A stretch of DNA of 64,000 nt from Sphingobacteriaceae bacterium (GTDB taxonomy: Bacteria; Bacteroidota; Bacteroidia; UBA7662), in the NCBI GenBank assembly GCA_030682795.1, contig JAUXNJ010000040.1:62001-126000 (forward strand). The letters are read 5' to 3'. Below the pieces are notes generated by a model that ran no database searches, was not told the DNA's origin, and saw nothing but the letters and a program-made list of their open reading frames with translations. Made by a program: the position numbers and the translations under genes. This document shows, in pieces, positions 35,942 through 44,614 of this stretch; the first letter of the stretch is position 1; each line of letters opens with the position of its first letter.

Positions 35942-36591
35942 AAACGATAACCTATGTTGGTTTCAAAGGCATACACCATACGGGGTACGCTACCAGGAAA
36001 TATGAGTACGCCCGATTTTACTCCCAACACCATTTGCCTGGGTAATTGGTAGTACAGTCCTATTCCAGCCCTGCTGATGTAATCGATGCCCACAAAATGT
36101 TGCTGCTCACTGGCGAGCAGACTGCTTGGTCCTTGATTGGGAGGGGAATAAAAGTCATGACGAAAACTGCTAGCAACAAGTATGTTAAAGCCTGCCTCGG
36201 CTTCAATGCGGAGGTTTCGAAAGGGAAGTCCTATTTTGGCAAGCAGTGGAATCATGTACAACTGTGCTTGTATCTGCATTGGCAGTTCTGGTTCACTACC
36301 GTCATTGAGTTTAATTCGGCCTAAACCCTGACCCTCAAGCTGCATATAAGTTAGACCAGTTTCCCACCCTGTGAATTTGGTGCTGCGCCCATAACTTACA
36401 CCCATTTGGTAACTGGCATTGAGCGGCCAATAACTATTGATATTGCTTGCTCTCCCGTTCGATGACCAAGCAGCGTTATCAACCAATTTGCTGGCATGCA
36501 AACCTACCCTGCTTTCTGACAAGCTTGGTGGCTGTGCCCAGCCCACAGGCACGAACCACAATAGCAGCCAACTGGTTATGATTATTTTCAT
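35938..36591 (-). CDS. Outer-membrane beta-barrel protein, copy 3 of three
   Basis: 217 residues from ATG 36591 (MKIIITSWLLLWFVPVGWAQ signal); a longer frame to 36618 adds nine residues that break the signal. It carries the strand WETGLTYMQLEGQGLG, matching WEAGLEMFYV and LESGLTYF in the neighbours, and ends YAFETNIGYRL with a C-terminal aromatic strand. It overlaps the middle copy by four bases. The three genes look like tandem diverged duplicates. Confidence 0.65.
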   Translation of the reverse strand: MKIIITSWLLLWFVPVGWAQPPSLSESRVGLHASKLVDNAAWSSNGRASNINSYWPLNASYQMGVSYGRSTKFTGWETGLTYMQLEGQGLGRIKLNDGSEPELPMQIQAQLYMIPLLAKIGLPFRNLRIEAEAGFNILVASSFRHDFYSPPNQGPSSLLASEQQHFVGIDYISRAGIGLYYQLPRQMVLGVKSGVLIFPGSVPRMVYAFETNIGYRL

Positions 36592-36760
36592 TAGAATTAA
36601 AAACACTAATCTAATCAATCATTTGAAAGCAAACAAATCGAAATGCTTGGCAATCAATGTGAGGGTAAGATGGATAAGAATAGGGGGGAGTATTGCGACT
36701 ACATTAATTTTCAGTTGGTTAGTTGGTAGGGTCATAAATTTTTATCAATTTTAAAAGCGA

Positions 36761-37690
36761 ATGCCTTTTATGAAGAACAGACTTGGTTTGGTTGTAAGCA
36801 TGCTCGTTGTGGTGGCCTTGTTGGGGTGTCGCAAAACCACCCAGGTGGTGGTGCCCGACAATGTAGCGCCTTGGTACGATGGCATTCCTACGGTTTTGAT
36901 AGAGAATTACGTCAATCGCCTATTCATCGACTTACAAGGCCGCGAGCCCATTGATTCGGAGATGGTGATTCATGTGGATTTTCTGCGCAGCAACAAACTC
37001 AGTTTGAGCAGTCGTGCTGCGCTCATTGAGCAACTGCAGTTCGATACCATTCCTGCCGCCGGTGATTCATCATACCAAAGCATTTACTTTAAGCGCTTAT
37101 ATGAGCAAATGAAGGTGCGGCTCATAGAGGGCGCCAGTGATGCTTATTTGCAAGGCGAGATGGGTGTAATTCGTTTCAATGCCATCTTAGATTCACTCAA
37201 CGGCGATACGACTGGCTATAACAGAAATATGGCTGAAATTGCAAAATTTCAGCGGGTGCTCGACAGCCAATGGCATTACCGGGCGGGTACTTATAACCTC
37301 GACAGCATGTGCGCTTATTTGGTGAATAATCCAGTCTACGATTTCATCAACATGAACTCCTTCAACTTTATCAATGCCACTTTTGATAATTTGTACTTCC
37401 GTTTTCCTACCCAAAGTGAATTTGAACGAGCTTATAGAATGGTGGATGCTGAAGTGCCAGCCAGTTTATTTGGACGCAGCGGCACCAACAAATCTGATTA
37501 CATCAACATCATTGTATCACAAAATGAGTTTTGGCAGGGGCTGATTATTTGGGCCTACAAAACGCTGCTGGCGCGAGATCCGAACACTACCGAGTTGTAT
37601 TTGGCCATGCAAGAGCTCAAAAGCACGGGCGATTTTCACAGCATCCAACGAAAAATTTTAATGACCGATGAATATGCCAACTTCCGTTAA
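36761..37690 (+). CDS. Lipoprotein with DUF1549/DUF4214-like features
   Basis: 309 residues; ATG 36761, or 36770 (MKNRLGL). Lipobox VALLGC. Early segment IENYVNRLFIDLQGREPIDSEMVIH resembles the NRLFxDLxGRxPTPxE motif of DUF1549-type secreted proteins, and the end AYKTLLARDPNTTELYLAMQELK...ILMTDEYANF resembles DUF4214 repeats (LYxxLLGRxPDxxGLxYWxxxL...SxEYxxx). It is the first gene of a six-gene plus-strand cluster and overlaps the next lipoprotein gene by 23 bases. Function unknown. Confidence 0.7.
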   Translation: MPFMKNRLGLVVSMLVVVALLGCRKTTQVVVPDNVAPWYDGIPTVLIENYVNRLFIDLQGREPIDSEMVIHVDFLRSNKLSLSSRAALIEQLQFDTIPAAGDSSYQSIYFKRLYEQMKVRLIEGASDAYLQGEMGVIRFNAILDSLNGDTTGYNRNMAEIAKFQRVLDSQWHYRAGTYNLDSMCAYLVNNPVYDFINMNSFNFINATFDNLYFRFPTQSEFERAYRMVDAEVPASLFGRSGTNKSDYINIIVSQNEFWQGLIIWAYKTLLARDPNTTELYLAMQELKSTGDFHSIQRKILMTDEYANFR

Positions 37691-38171
37691 ACAGCTACTA
37701 GCGCCAATCTTACTGCTGCTGGTGCTGGCCACTGGCTGCCGGCGCGATGAATACCTTATTTACGAGGTAGATCCGGTGAAAGTACAAGGGGTGAACTATG
37801 GTAAAAACAAGCAAAAAACTACCGAACAGTACATTGCCATTTTGCATGCCAATTTGTTTCAGAAGGCTTTATCGGCCAACCAGCAAGTCGAAATTAGTAA
37901 TTTGATTGAGTCGATTGGCGACAAGCAAATAGGCTTTGAGATGGTGGTTAGCAACTTTATGAACCGTCCCGATGTGGTGCTACCGAGTATGCAGGAGATG
38001 CGGGGGGATGTAGATGCCTTTATTGTAAATACATACCGACGGTTTTTAATCAGACTGCCCACCGAAGCGGAAAAGGCTTGGTTTAGAAATTTTATTACGA
38101 CCAACACCTTTGTAACGCCGGAGATTGTGTATTTGAGTTTTGCTTTGTGTGATGAATACCAGTATTATTAA
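37668..38171 (+). CDS. Lipoprotein with a related C-terminal module
   Basis: 167 residues; ATG 37668 or 37674. Lipobox LVLATGC. The C terminus, VNTYRRFLIRLPTEAEKAWFRNFITTNTFVTPEIVYLSFALCDEYQYY, parallels the end of the preceding protein (Y-x-x-L/F-L-x-R-x-P, then a final DEYxxY/F), suggesting a duplicated domain. The upstream overlap of 23 bases points to translational coupling. A repeat-rich gap follows. Confidence 0.7.
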   Translation: MNMPTSVKQLLAPILLLLVLATGCRRDEYLIYEVDPVKVQGVNYGKNKQKTTEQYIAILHANLFQKALSANQQVEISNLIESIGDKQIGFEMVVSNFMNRPDVVLPSMQEMRGDVDAFIVNTYRRFLIRLPTEAEKAWFRNFITTNTFVTPEIVYLSFALCDEYQYY

Positions 38172-38297
38172 AAACACGGAGGACACGGAGAGCACGGAGA
38201 TTTATGATTTTAGATTTCAGATTTGGATTTATGATTTGATTTTGAATGCTTTGAACATGCTCAACACTCCGCGACTTCAATGTTTGATCCGTTATCT
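38172..38297. repeat. Inverted copy of the 38.3-kb repeat plus AT-rich GATTT repeats
   Basis: Directly after the lipoprotein stop, AAAACACGGAGGACACGGAG (38171-38190) is the reverse complement of the tandem unit core that starts 108 bases further. It is followed by a degenerate run of (A/G)GATTT, ATGATTTT and AGATTTCAGATTT elements (38200-38245). Both kinds of element resemble common intergenic repeats of Bacteroidota genomes. Nothing codes here. Confidence 0.6.
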
Positions 38298-38494
38298 CAC
38301 TCCGTGTCCACCGTGACCTCAGTGTTTTGACTAGTAACCACTCCGTGTCCACCGTGACCTCAGTGTTTTGCCCTAATAACCACTCCGTGTCCTCCGTGAC
38401 CTCAGTGTTTTACCCTAATAACCACTCCGTGTCCTCCGTGACCTCAGTGTTTTGCCCAGTAACCACTCCGTGTCCTCCGTGACCTCAGTGTTTT
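38298..38494 (+). repeat. Five tandem 31-bp units, period 41-42 bp, directly before the DUF1501 gene
   Basis: Units start at 38298, 38339, 38381, 38423 and 38464; each begins CACTCCGTGTCC(A/T)CCGTGA and ends CTCAGTGTTTT. The 10-11-base linkers are also nearly alike (GACTAGTAAC, GCCCTAATAAC, ACCCTAATAAC, GCCCAGTAAC). Variation is limited to CCACC versus CCTCC and the linkers. The last unit ends 11 bases before the ATG at 38506, so any promoter or ribosome-binding signal of that gene lies within or just after the array. Each unit has CACT...AGTG ends followed by TTTT, allowing only a weak hairpin. Confidence 0.9.
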
Positions 38495-38505
38495 AAAAGA
38501 ATAAA

Positions 38506-39852
38506 ATGAAGAGACGTACATTTCTGAAAAAGCTAGGAGTTGCCACGGCAGGAGCGGTAGTAGTACCCTACATCTTGCCAAGTGGCAGGTTGTTTGCTGC
38601 AACGGGCATGCAATTGGCACAGCACGTGGTATATGTGATGTTTGCAGGAGGTGTGCGACAGCAGGAGTCAGTCTTGCAACGCTATCTGAGTGATTCGCAG
38701 CAATTCCCTGTAGCGGGTAATATCATGCTCAACATGCTCAATGGCGCCCAACCTATTACCAAGCGGGTATACGGCACCGATCCAGTGGGTGAACCTCGTG
38801 GAAGCGCACCTATCCCTGCCATCTTGCAAAATACTTTGCAGTCGCAGGGAACCCTTTTCCCCGAAATGCGCACCACCACGGCTGGGCATTTTTCGGGACT
38901 GAATACCTTGTTGACTGGCAACACTGGGGTTACCCAAGGCCTGCGCCAGAAGCCGGTGTTTCCTACCATTTTTGAATACCTGCGTCGCCATCTGAACACC
39001 CCTGCTAGCAAGGTTTGGTTTATTGGCAACCGCATTGGCAACAGCATTCCGCTATTGAATCACAGTGAACACCCGAACTATGGGATGCAATACGGAGCCA
39101 ACTTTTTGGCGCCCAACGTTACTTTTTCGCAAGCCGGCTACACGCATCTGAGCAACGCTAAAATTTACCATCCCGAAGAGGAGCTGGCGCCGATGTTACA
39201 GATGAAGTATTTCCTCAATAACACCTACAACAGTAACGGCGGCATCGCCTTGCCAGAAATTGGCAATACGGAAGAGGAAAAACTGGCCATCCGCGAGTTT
39301 ATACGGCAGATGTATCAGAAACAGCTGTTAGGACAAGTGAGCATGCCGCCAGTGGCCGATAATGGCGATTTGCGTAACGTAGGTTATGCTTGCGAGGTAA
39401 TGAAGACTTTCAAACCAGCGCTCACCGTTGTAAATATGGATGCCGTTGATGGCTGTCACAGTAATTTTACGGGTTATTTGCGGGCGCTGCACCGGGCCGA
39501 CCATGCGGTGGGTTATTTGTGGAATTACATTCAAACGCAAATTCCTGAAATGGCAGGCAATACCATCCTCATGGTGTCGCCAGAGCACGGCCGCAACCTG
39601 AATCCAAATCCTATTCAGGATGAAAACGACTGGTATGCCTATGACCATAGCGATCAAAACTCTTTGCGCACCTTCAGCTTGATGGCTGGACCTAATGTGC
39701 CCAGCAATTTGAGTGTGGGCACGCCTACCAATCCAGTGGGGTTGGCCATGGACCATGTGCTCACCATTGCCGAGATTTTGGGCTGCAAAAACGAAGTGGC
39801 TTCCAGTGGCTTGTTGGCGGGCGGGGTACAATCTTTATTTGACAGGATATGA
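38506..39852 (+). CDS. Tat-exported DUF1501 protein
   Basis: 448 residues. The twin-arginine signal MKRRTFLKKLGVATAGAVVV marks folded export. The body fits DUF1501: GGVRQQESVLQRY, GHFSGLNTLLTGN, VDGCHSNFTGYLRALHRADHAVGYLWNYIQ and ILMVSPEHGRNLNPNP, which recalls the alkaline-phosphatase/sulfatase-like fold of the family with conserved H-x-x-N and Asp/His. No enzyme activity is established for DUF1501. In Planctomycetes such genes accompany DUF1549/DUF1553 and cytochrome genes; here the same company is found. The stop overlaps the next start (ATGA at 39849). Confidence 0.85.
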   Translation: MKRRTFLKKLGVATAGAVVVPYILPSGRLFAATGMQLAQHVVYVMFAGGVRQQESVLQRYLSDSQQFPVAGNIMLNMLNGAQPITKRVYGTDPVGEPRGSAPIPAILQNTLQSQGTLFPEMRTTTAGHFSGLNTLLTGNTGVTQGLRQKPVFPTIFEYLRRHLNTPASKVWFIGNRIGNSIPLLNHSEHPNYGMQYGANFLAPNVTFSQAGYTHLSNAKIYHPEEELAPMLQMKYFLNNTYNSNGGIALPEIGNTEEEKLAIREFIRQMYQKQLLGQVSMPPVADNGDLRNVGYACEVMKTFKPALTVVNMDAVDGCHSNFTGYLRALHRADHAVGYLWNYIQTQIPEMAGNTILMVSPEHGRNLNPNPIQDENDWYAYDHSDQNSLRTFSLMAGPNVPSNLSVGTPTNPVGLAMDHVLTIAEILGCKNEVASSGLLAGGVQSLFDRI

Positions 39853-40661
39853 GGCAGTTGTTGATTTTTACGCTTTTAGGTATGTTGGCGTTGGGGGCTT
39901 GTAAAAAGAGCAATCGGCCCGACAATCCGTTTGACGACCCTAAAAACAAACCGCCTGTGAATACAGGGCCAACCGACCCCTTGAGTTTGGCGAATTTTGC
40001 AGGCTTGCATCGGCAAATTTTTAAGCCCACATGTTCTAATAGCGGTTGTCACGATGGCACCTTTGAGCCCGATTTCCGCACCATTGAGAGTTCTTACAAT
40101 ACCATGGTGTATCAGCCGGTAATCAAAAACAATGCTGCTGGCAGCTTTTTGTACCGGGTGCTGCCAGGCAATGCCAATGGCTCGGTACTGCATGAGCGTG
40201 TGGTGGTAGATATTGACGGCATTTCGGGCATCATGCCGCTGTTGGTTGACCCGCAAAGCGACTGGCCAGCGAAGAAAGCCGAGTACATAGCCGCCATTGT
40301 AGCTTGGATCAACGGCGGTGCGCGCGATATGTTCGGTAACCCACCGGTAAACGGCCCTGCCAATCCACGTTTACAAGGCTTGATGACTTTAGGAACAGGT
40401 TATGCTTTGAGTTTTGAACAAGGTGAAGTGTCTGAGTACGTATTGCTAACCGATAAAGTGAGCAGGAAAGTTATTCGTAGACCGATTCAGCCACTGTCAC
40501 AGCCAGTGCAAGGGAGCAATGTATTCGACGAGCCCAGCAGCTTCACACATTTTTTAAGTTCAGAAGGTTTGCAGGCAGGGAAATACCAGCTGGTAGTGCC
40601 TGGTAGGGAAGCACCAGTTTTTGAAAGTTTACAGGATGAATTGTGTATTGAAGTGCGTTAG
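39849..40661 (+). CDS. Lipoprotein with CX4CH cytochrome-like motif
   Basis: 270 residues. Lipobox MLALGAC. Motif FKPTCSNSGCHDGTFEPD has C-x4-C-H rather than CxxCH, a pattern seen in many Bacteroidota and planctomycete cytochrome-like lipoproteins where a c-type heme is assumed but not always present. The later GSFLYRVLPGNANGSVLHERV and GGARDMFGNP are typical of this group. Could carry a heme and pass electrons outside the cytoplasm. Overlaps the DUF1501 gene by four bases. Confidence 0.8.
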   Translation: MRQLLIFTLLGMLALGACKKSNRPDNPFDDPKNKPPVNTGPTDPLSLANFAGLHRQIFKPTCSNSGCHDGTFEPDFRTIESSYNTMVYQPVIKNNAAGSFLYRVLPGNANGSVLHERVVVDIDGISGIMPLLVDPQSDWPAKKAEYIAAIVAWINGGARDMFGNPPVNGPANPRLQGLMTLGTGYALSFEQGEVSEYVLLTDKVSRKVIRRPIQPLSQPVQGSNVFDEPSSFTHFLSSEGLQAGKYQLVVPGREAPVFESLQDELCIEVR

Positions 40662-41088
40662 TTTTTGGGGCTGGCTACTGCTGCTGTCAAGCTGTAAGCC
40701 TAATCCCATTGTAAAACTCGATGAAGCCCCGCTGATTCGTATTGAATCGGTTACACCAACGACCATTAGAGAATTTGCAGGACGAGTTACAGTGGTGCTT
40801 CAATACGAAGATGGCGACGGGGATATGGGTAGTGTACATCCCGACAGTTTGTTGTTGGAAGTGCAAGATGACCGTTTAACTGCTCCAGATTACTATTTTG
40901 TTCCACCTTTGAGTCCAGTGGGTAGTAATGTGCCCATCCGTGGGAAACTCAATTTTACATTAAACGGCACTTTTATATTTGGGAATGGTAGTTTTGAAGA
41001 GACTATCTACAGTATTCGGCTACGCGATCGTTCGGGTAAATGGAGTAATAAAGTTAATACTCCAGCCATCCTCATAAACAGGAATTAA
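40636..41088 (+). CDS. Small lipoprotein of the surface-protein operon
   Basis: 150 residues from ATG 40636; the frame is open from TTG 40621. Lipobox-like LLLLSSC. The mature part is beta-rich, with LQYEDGDGDMGSVHPDSLLLEV (Asp-rich, possible Ca2+ site). It overlaps the upstream gene by 26 bases and its stop shares one base with the next start (TAATG), so it is coupled to the large surface protein. Confidence 0.7.
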   Translation: MNCVLKCVSFWGWLLLLSSCKPNPIVKLDEAPLIRIESVTPTTIREFAGRVTVVLQYEDGDGDMGSVHPDSLLLEVQDDRLTAPDYYFVPPLSPVGSNVPIRGKLNFTLNGTFIFGNGSFEETIYSIRLRDRSGKWSNKVNTPAILINRN

Positions 41089-44000
41089 TGCACAGGTTAG
41101 GTTTGGTTTTGCTGTTGCTACTCACTGCACTGATGGGTGCGGCGCAGCCTACCTATGTGATGAGTAATCGCACAGTGACCGATTGTAGGGCTTTTTTTGA
41201 AGATTCAGGGGCCAATACGATAGCCGCTGGCAATTATAATAATAATGAAAATTTCACTTTCGTTATTCTCAATCCCACGGCCACGCAGATCATCATGACT
41301 TTTCAGAGCTTTTGCACCGAGCCATTTGGCGCGGGTTTTGGCGATAGGCTCCGCATTTTCGATGGCCCCGATACCAACGGGGTACTTTTGGGTAGTTTTT
41401 CAGGGCCAAATGTGGTTTTCCCGCCGCTGGTGGCTACAAGCGGGGCCATGACCATCCATTTTCAGAGCGATTTGAGTGTGACTTGTACGGGTTGGAATGC
41501 CTATTGGTACAGCATTGTGCCACCACCAATTCCCCCAAACATCAATCAAATTACCGCCAGCTGTCTCACCAATACCATCGATGTGGTACTCGACAGCAGC
41601 GTGCATTGCGATTCGGTGTACGCTTCAGCCTTTGTGCTAAGCGGAGCGCCTGCCCGTACCATAGTTGGGGCGCAGGCTTTGAACTGCGTTAATAATCGCA
41701 CCAATACCCTGCGCTTAACGGTGAATACGGCATTTTCCGACTGCGCAACTTATGGTCTTGCCTGGAATTTAAACCTGCTAGATGTCTGCGACAGCTTGTA
41801 CACCTTTTTAATCAACAGCAGTTTTGTGATTAATAACTGCCCACTTTCGGGTACTTTGACGGCCAGCGATGATTCGATTTGTATCGGCGAGTGCATATTA
41901 CTCACAGCTGCAGGGGTGGGGGGCGATTGCAATTACAATTACATTTGGAACAACGGCTTGCCGCCTACTGCCGGTCCGCACTTGGTTTGTCCTCCGCCAG
42001 GAACCACCACCTATACTGTGATAATCAATGATGGGGCGGGCAACGGACCGGATACGTTGAGCATCAACATTTTGGTGACTACACCGCCCGAGGCTGGCAA
42101 CGATACCTTGGTGTGTTTGTCGTCCGCTCCTTTTAACCTGGCAAGCCGGGCATCACCACCCGGTGGCGTGTTCTTTGGCCCCGGTATTACCGCGGCGGCG
42201 GCGGGCACCTTCAACCCAGCCCTCGCCAACCAAACCCAAGTCCGCATTTTTTACTCCGTTAACGGCTGCGCCGACTCGCTCACGATCAACATCGCCAACG
42301 TCACCGCCGGACCAACGGCAGGCAGTTGTCCAGGAGGCCCGCCCGTTCCGCTCGGCGGGGCAAGCCCGCCTGGAGGTTACTGGACTGGCCCGAATACCGA
42401 TTCCGCGGGCAACTATACGCCGCCGCCTACCCCGCGCATCGATACCGTTTTCTACCACTTTGCCGGCTGCTCCGCCCAAAAATTGGTGTACATCGATACC
42501 ATTGCGATGAACAAAATCGACACCATCTGCCAAAGTTCTCCGCCCTACCAATTGGTGTTTAGTCCGCCCGGGGGCAGCTGGACCGGCGTAGCCCTGGTAA
42601 ATCCGCTCACCGGCATCATCGACCCGCAACTCACCCTGCCCGGAAATCACCAGCTCATTTACAACCTCAATGGCTGCACCGATACACTCAACCTGCACAT
42701 CAAAGCCATTCAAGCGGGGGCCAATTTTATTACCTGTCCGCTCAACGCCCCCTTTAACTTACCTGCCGGCACGCCCGCTGGTGGCTACTGGACCGGCCCC
42801 GGCATTACCGACAGTCTGCTCGGCACCTTCAACCCCGGCGTAAATGGCACTGGCAACAGCCAAATCATGCTCGCCTACAACCTCGATGGTTGCGTAGATT
42901 CGCTGCAAATAAATTTGGTGCGTACCAATGTGCCCGCCGACACCCTGCGCCGCTGTATCACTGGCGCCGTGTGGGCGCTCAATTTTGCGAATACGGGGCG
43001 TGGACCAGCAGGAGGCACTTGGAGCGGTCCGGGCGTGAACCCAGCAGGACAAGGCAGTTTTAATCCAGCTGCAGCTGGCGTGGGCTGGCACCGACTGTAC
43101 TACACGGCCAACAACTGCACCGACAGCCTTTGGATGGAAGTGCAGCCTGTTCCGCAGCTCCAGGCCGACACCGTGGTTTGTTTGTCTACCCCAGCTTTTG
43201 CCATCCAAAGCAGTTATGCAGGCGGCCGCTGGTCTGGAACTGGCATCACCGACACCCTCCTCGGCATCTTCAATCCCGCAACGGCTGGTACAGGCAATCA
43301 CCGCATTTATCAATTTTTATTTGGCGGCTGCATCGATTCAATTTTGATCACCGTTCAGCCTATCCCCATTATTAGTTTTGGCGGTTTCGACACCAGTTAT
43401 TGCTTTGTAAATACGAATTATCCCGTACCGGTAACGCCAGCAGGGGGTACACTCACGGGCGCAGGCATAACAGGTCTCACTTTCAATCCCCGACAAGCTG
43501 GCGTTGGCACGCACTGGCTACGCTATACTGCGGGCACGGGCGACTGCGAACGCAGCGACAGCCTGCGTATTACCGTTGGCGACAGCCTCAGACTGCAGCT
43601 CTTTGCTTCGGCCGACACCCTTTGCTACGGCGACAGCGTACGCCTGCGAGCGCGACTTACAGGTGGTCGCCCAGGCGCGACGCTAAACTGGCAACCCGTT
43701 GGCAGCAGCGACACCGTACTTACACTTTTCCCTACCACGCCTACCTGGTACGTGGTTACGGCTACCGATGGCTGCTCCGACCCCATCATCGACTCCATTC
43801 GAGTGTTTGTGCACCCCGATTTTGTGTACCAGCGCACGCAAATCAACATCAATTGCTACGATAGCCTGGGCACCATGCGCATTGATTATGCGGTTGCAGC
43901 TCCTTACCAGGTGTTGTGGCTTACCAATCCGCCGGTAACCGGACCGGTGCTACAAGCCCGGCAAGGCAATTACCGCGTGCAAATTACCGATACCAGCACG

Positions 44001-44582
44001 GGTTGCGTCCGCATCGATACTGTTACCATCATTGCCCACGATCCTATATCAGCCAATTTTACCCCCAATCCCAACCGCAACAGCTGCTACGACCTTTCCG
44101 AAGCCTTTATCACCCTAATAGATTTGAGTTTGGGTGCACAATCGGGTTACTGGGATTTTGGCGACGGTACCATCGAGCCTTACATTTTTGGGCAGTACCC
44201 CAGTCACCAATACACCGATACAGGTAGGTTTGAACTTCGGCTTTATGTAGAAAATACTGCCGGTTGCAGCGATTTGGCATTCCGCAGTATTTGTGTGGTG
44301 GTTTTGCCGCGCATTTATGTGCCTACTGCCTTCACCCCAAATTTCGACCTTACCAACGACCGATTCAAAGTAGCCACGGTTGGCATTACCAGTCTTGAAA
44401 TTACTGTTTTCGATCGATGGGGCATGGAGGTATACCGCGGCTCAGGCATCGATTTTGAATGGGATGGCACCAAGAATGGGGCTGAACTTCCTCCGGGAGC
44501 TTATCCTTATGTGATTTATTACACCGATTTTACCAACCTTGGTAGGCGCATCCAAAGTGGTGTGGTGCGGCTCATCAAGTAA
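41088..44582 (+). CDS. Large surface protein: CUB, seven Cys-bearing modules, PKD and type B T9SS sorting domain
   Basis: 1164 residues. Signal peptide of ~20 residues (LGLVLLLLLTALMGAAQ). A CUB-like domain (~25-145) contains FGAGFGDRLRIFDGPDTNG and the FQSDLSVT...GWNA end. From about residue 337 to 831 come seven modules of ~65-80 residues: each has a Cys near its start, a GG(x)(W/F)xGPG turn (for example GGYWTGPG, GGTWSGPG, GGRWSGTG), a TFNP segment and a closing NGC(A/T/V)DSL Cys. A PKD repeat (YWDFGDGT) and a gliding-motility C-terminal domain (VPTAFTPNFDLTNDRFKV...YRGSGIDFEWDGTKNG) end the protein. The latter directs type IX secretion and surface attachment. Confidence 0.93.
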   Translation: MHRLGLVLLLLLTALMGAAQPTYVMSNRTVTDCRAFFEDSGANTIAAGNYNNNENFTFVILNPTATQIIMTFQSFCTEPFGAGFGDRLRIFDGPDTNGVLLGSFSGPNVVFPPLVATSGAMTIHFQSDLSVTCTGWNAYWYSIVPPPIPPNINQITASCLTNTIDVVLDSSVHCDSVYASAFVLSGAPARTIVGAQALNCVNNRTNTLRLTVNTAFSDCATYGLAWNLNLLDVCDSLYTFLINSSFVINNCPLSGTLTASDDSICIGECILLTAAGVGGDCNYNYIWNNGLPPTAGPHLVCPPPGTTTYTVIINDGAGNGPDTLSINILVTTPPEAGNDTLVCLSSAPFNLASRASPPGGVFFGPGITAAAAGTFNPALANQTQVRIFYSVNGCADSLTINIANVTAGPTAGSCPGGPPVPLGGASPPGGYWTGPNTDSAGNYTPPPTPRIDTVFYHFAGCSAQKLVYIDTIAMNKIDTICQSSPPYQLVFSPPGGSWTGVALVNPLTGIIDPQLTLPGNHQLIYNLNGCTDTLNLHIKAIQAGANFITCPLNAPFNLPAGTPAGGYWTGPGITDSLLGTFNPGVNGTGNSQIMLAYNLDGCVDSLQINLVRTNVPADTLRRCITGAVWALNFANTGRGPAGGTWSGPGVNPAGQGSFNPAAAGVGWHRLYYTANNCTDSLWMEVQPVPQLQADTVVCLSTPAFAIQSSYAGGRWSGTGITDTLLGIFNPATAGTGNHRIYQFLFGGCIDSILITVQPIPIISFGGFDTSYCFVNTNYPVPVTPAGGTLTGAGITGLTFNPRQAGVGTHWLRYTAGTGDCERSDSLRITVGDSLRLQLFASADTLCYGDSVRLRARLTGGRPGATLNWQPVGSSDTVLTLFPTTPTWYVVTATDGCSDPIIDSIRVFVHPDFVYQRTQININCYDSLGTMRIDYAVAAPYQVLWLTNPPVTGPVLQARQGNYRVQITDTSTGCVRIDTVTIIAHDPISANFTPNPNRNSCYDLSEAFITLIDLSLGAQSGYWDFGDGTIEPYIFGQYPSHQYTDTGRFELRLYVENTAGCSDLAFRSICVVVLPRIYVPTAFTPNFDLTNDRFKVATVGITSLEITVFDRWGMEVYRGSGIDFEWDGTKNGAELPPGAYPYVIYYTDFTNLGRRIQSGVVRLIK

Positions 44583-44614
44583 GATCGTTGCTACGTCTGC
44601 TTTTAAAACTTCTT

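Noticed and set aside
38298-38494. Possible CRISPR array (five 31-base repeats with short intervals)
   Set aside because: The intervals are only 10-11 bases, nearly identical to one another, and no cas genes are near. It is a tandem repeat.
42153-43864. Long antisense and overlapping frames inside the repeat protein gene
   Set aside because: They follow from the biased codon use and repeated modules of the sense gene; none shows a conserved motif.
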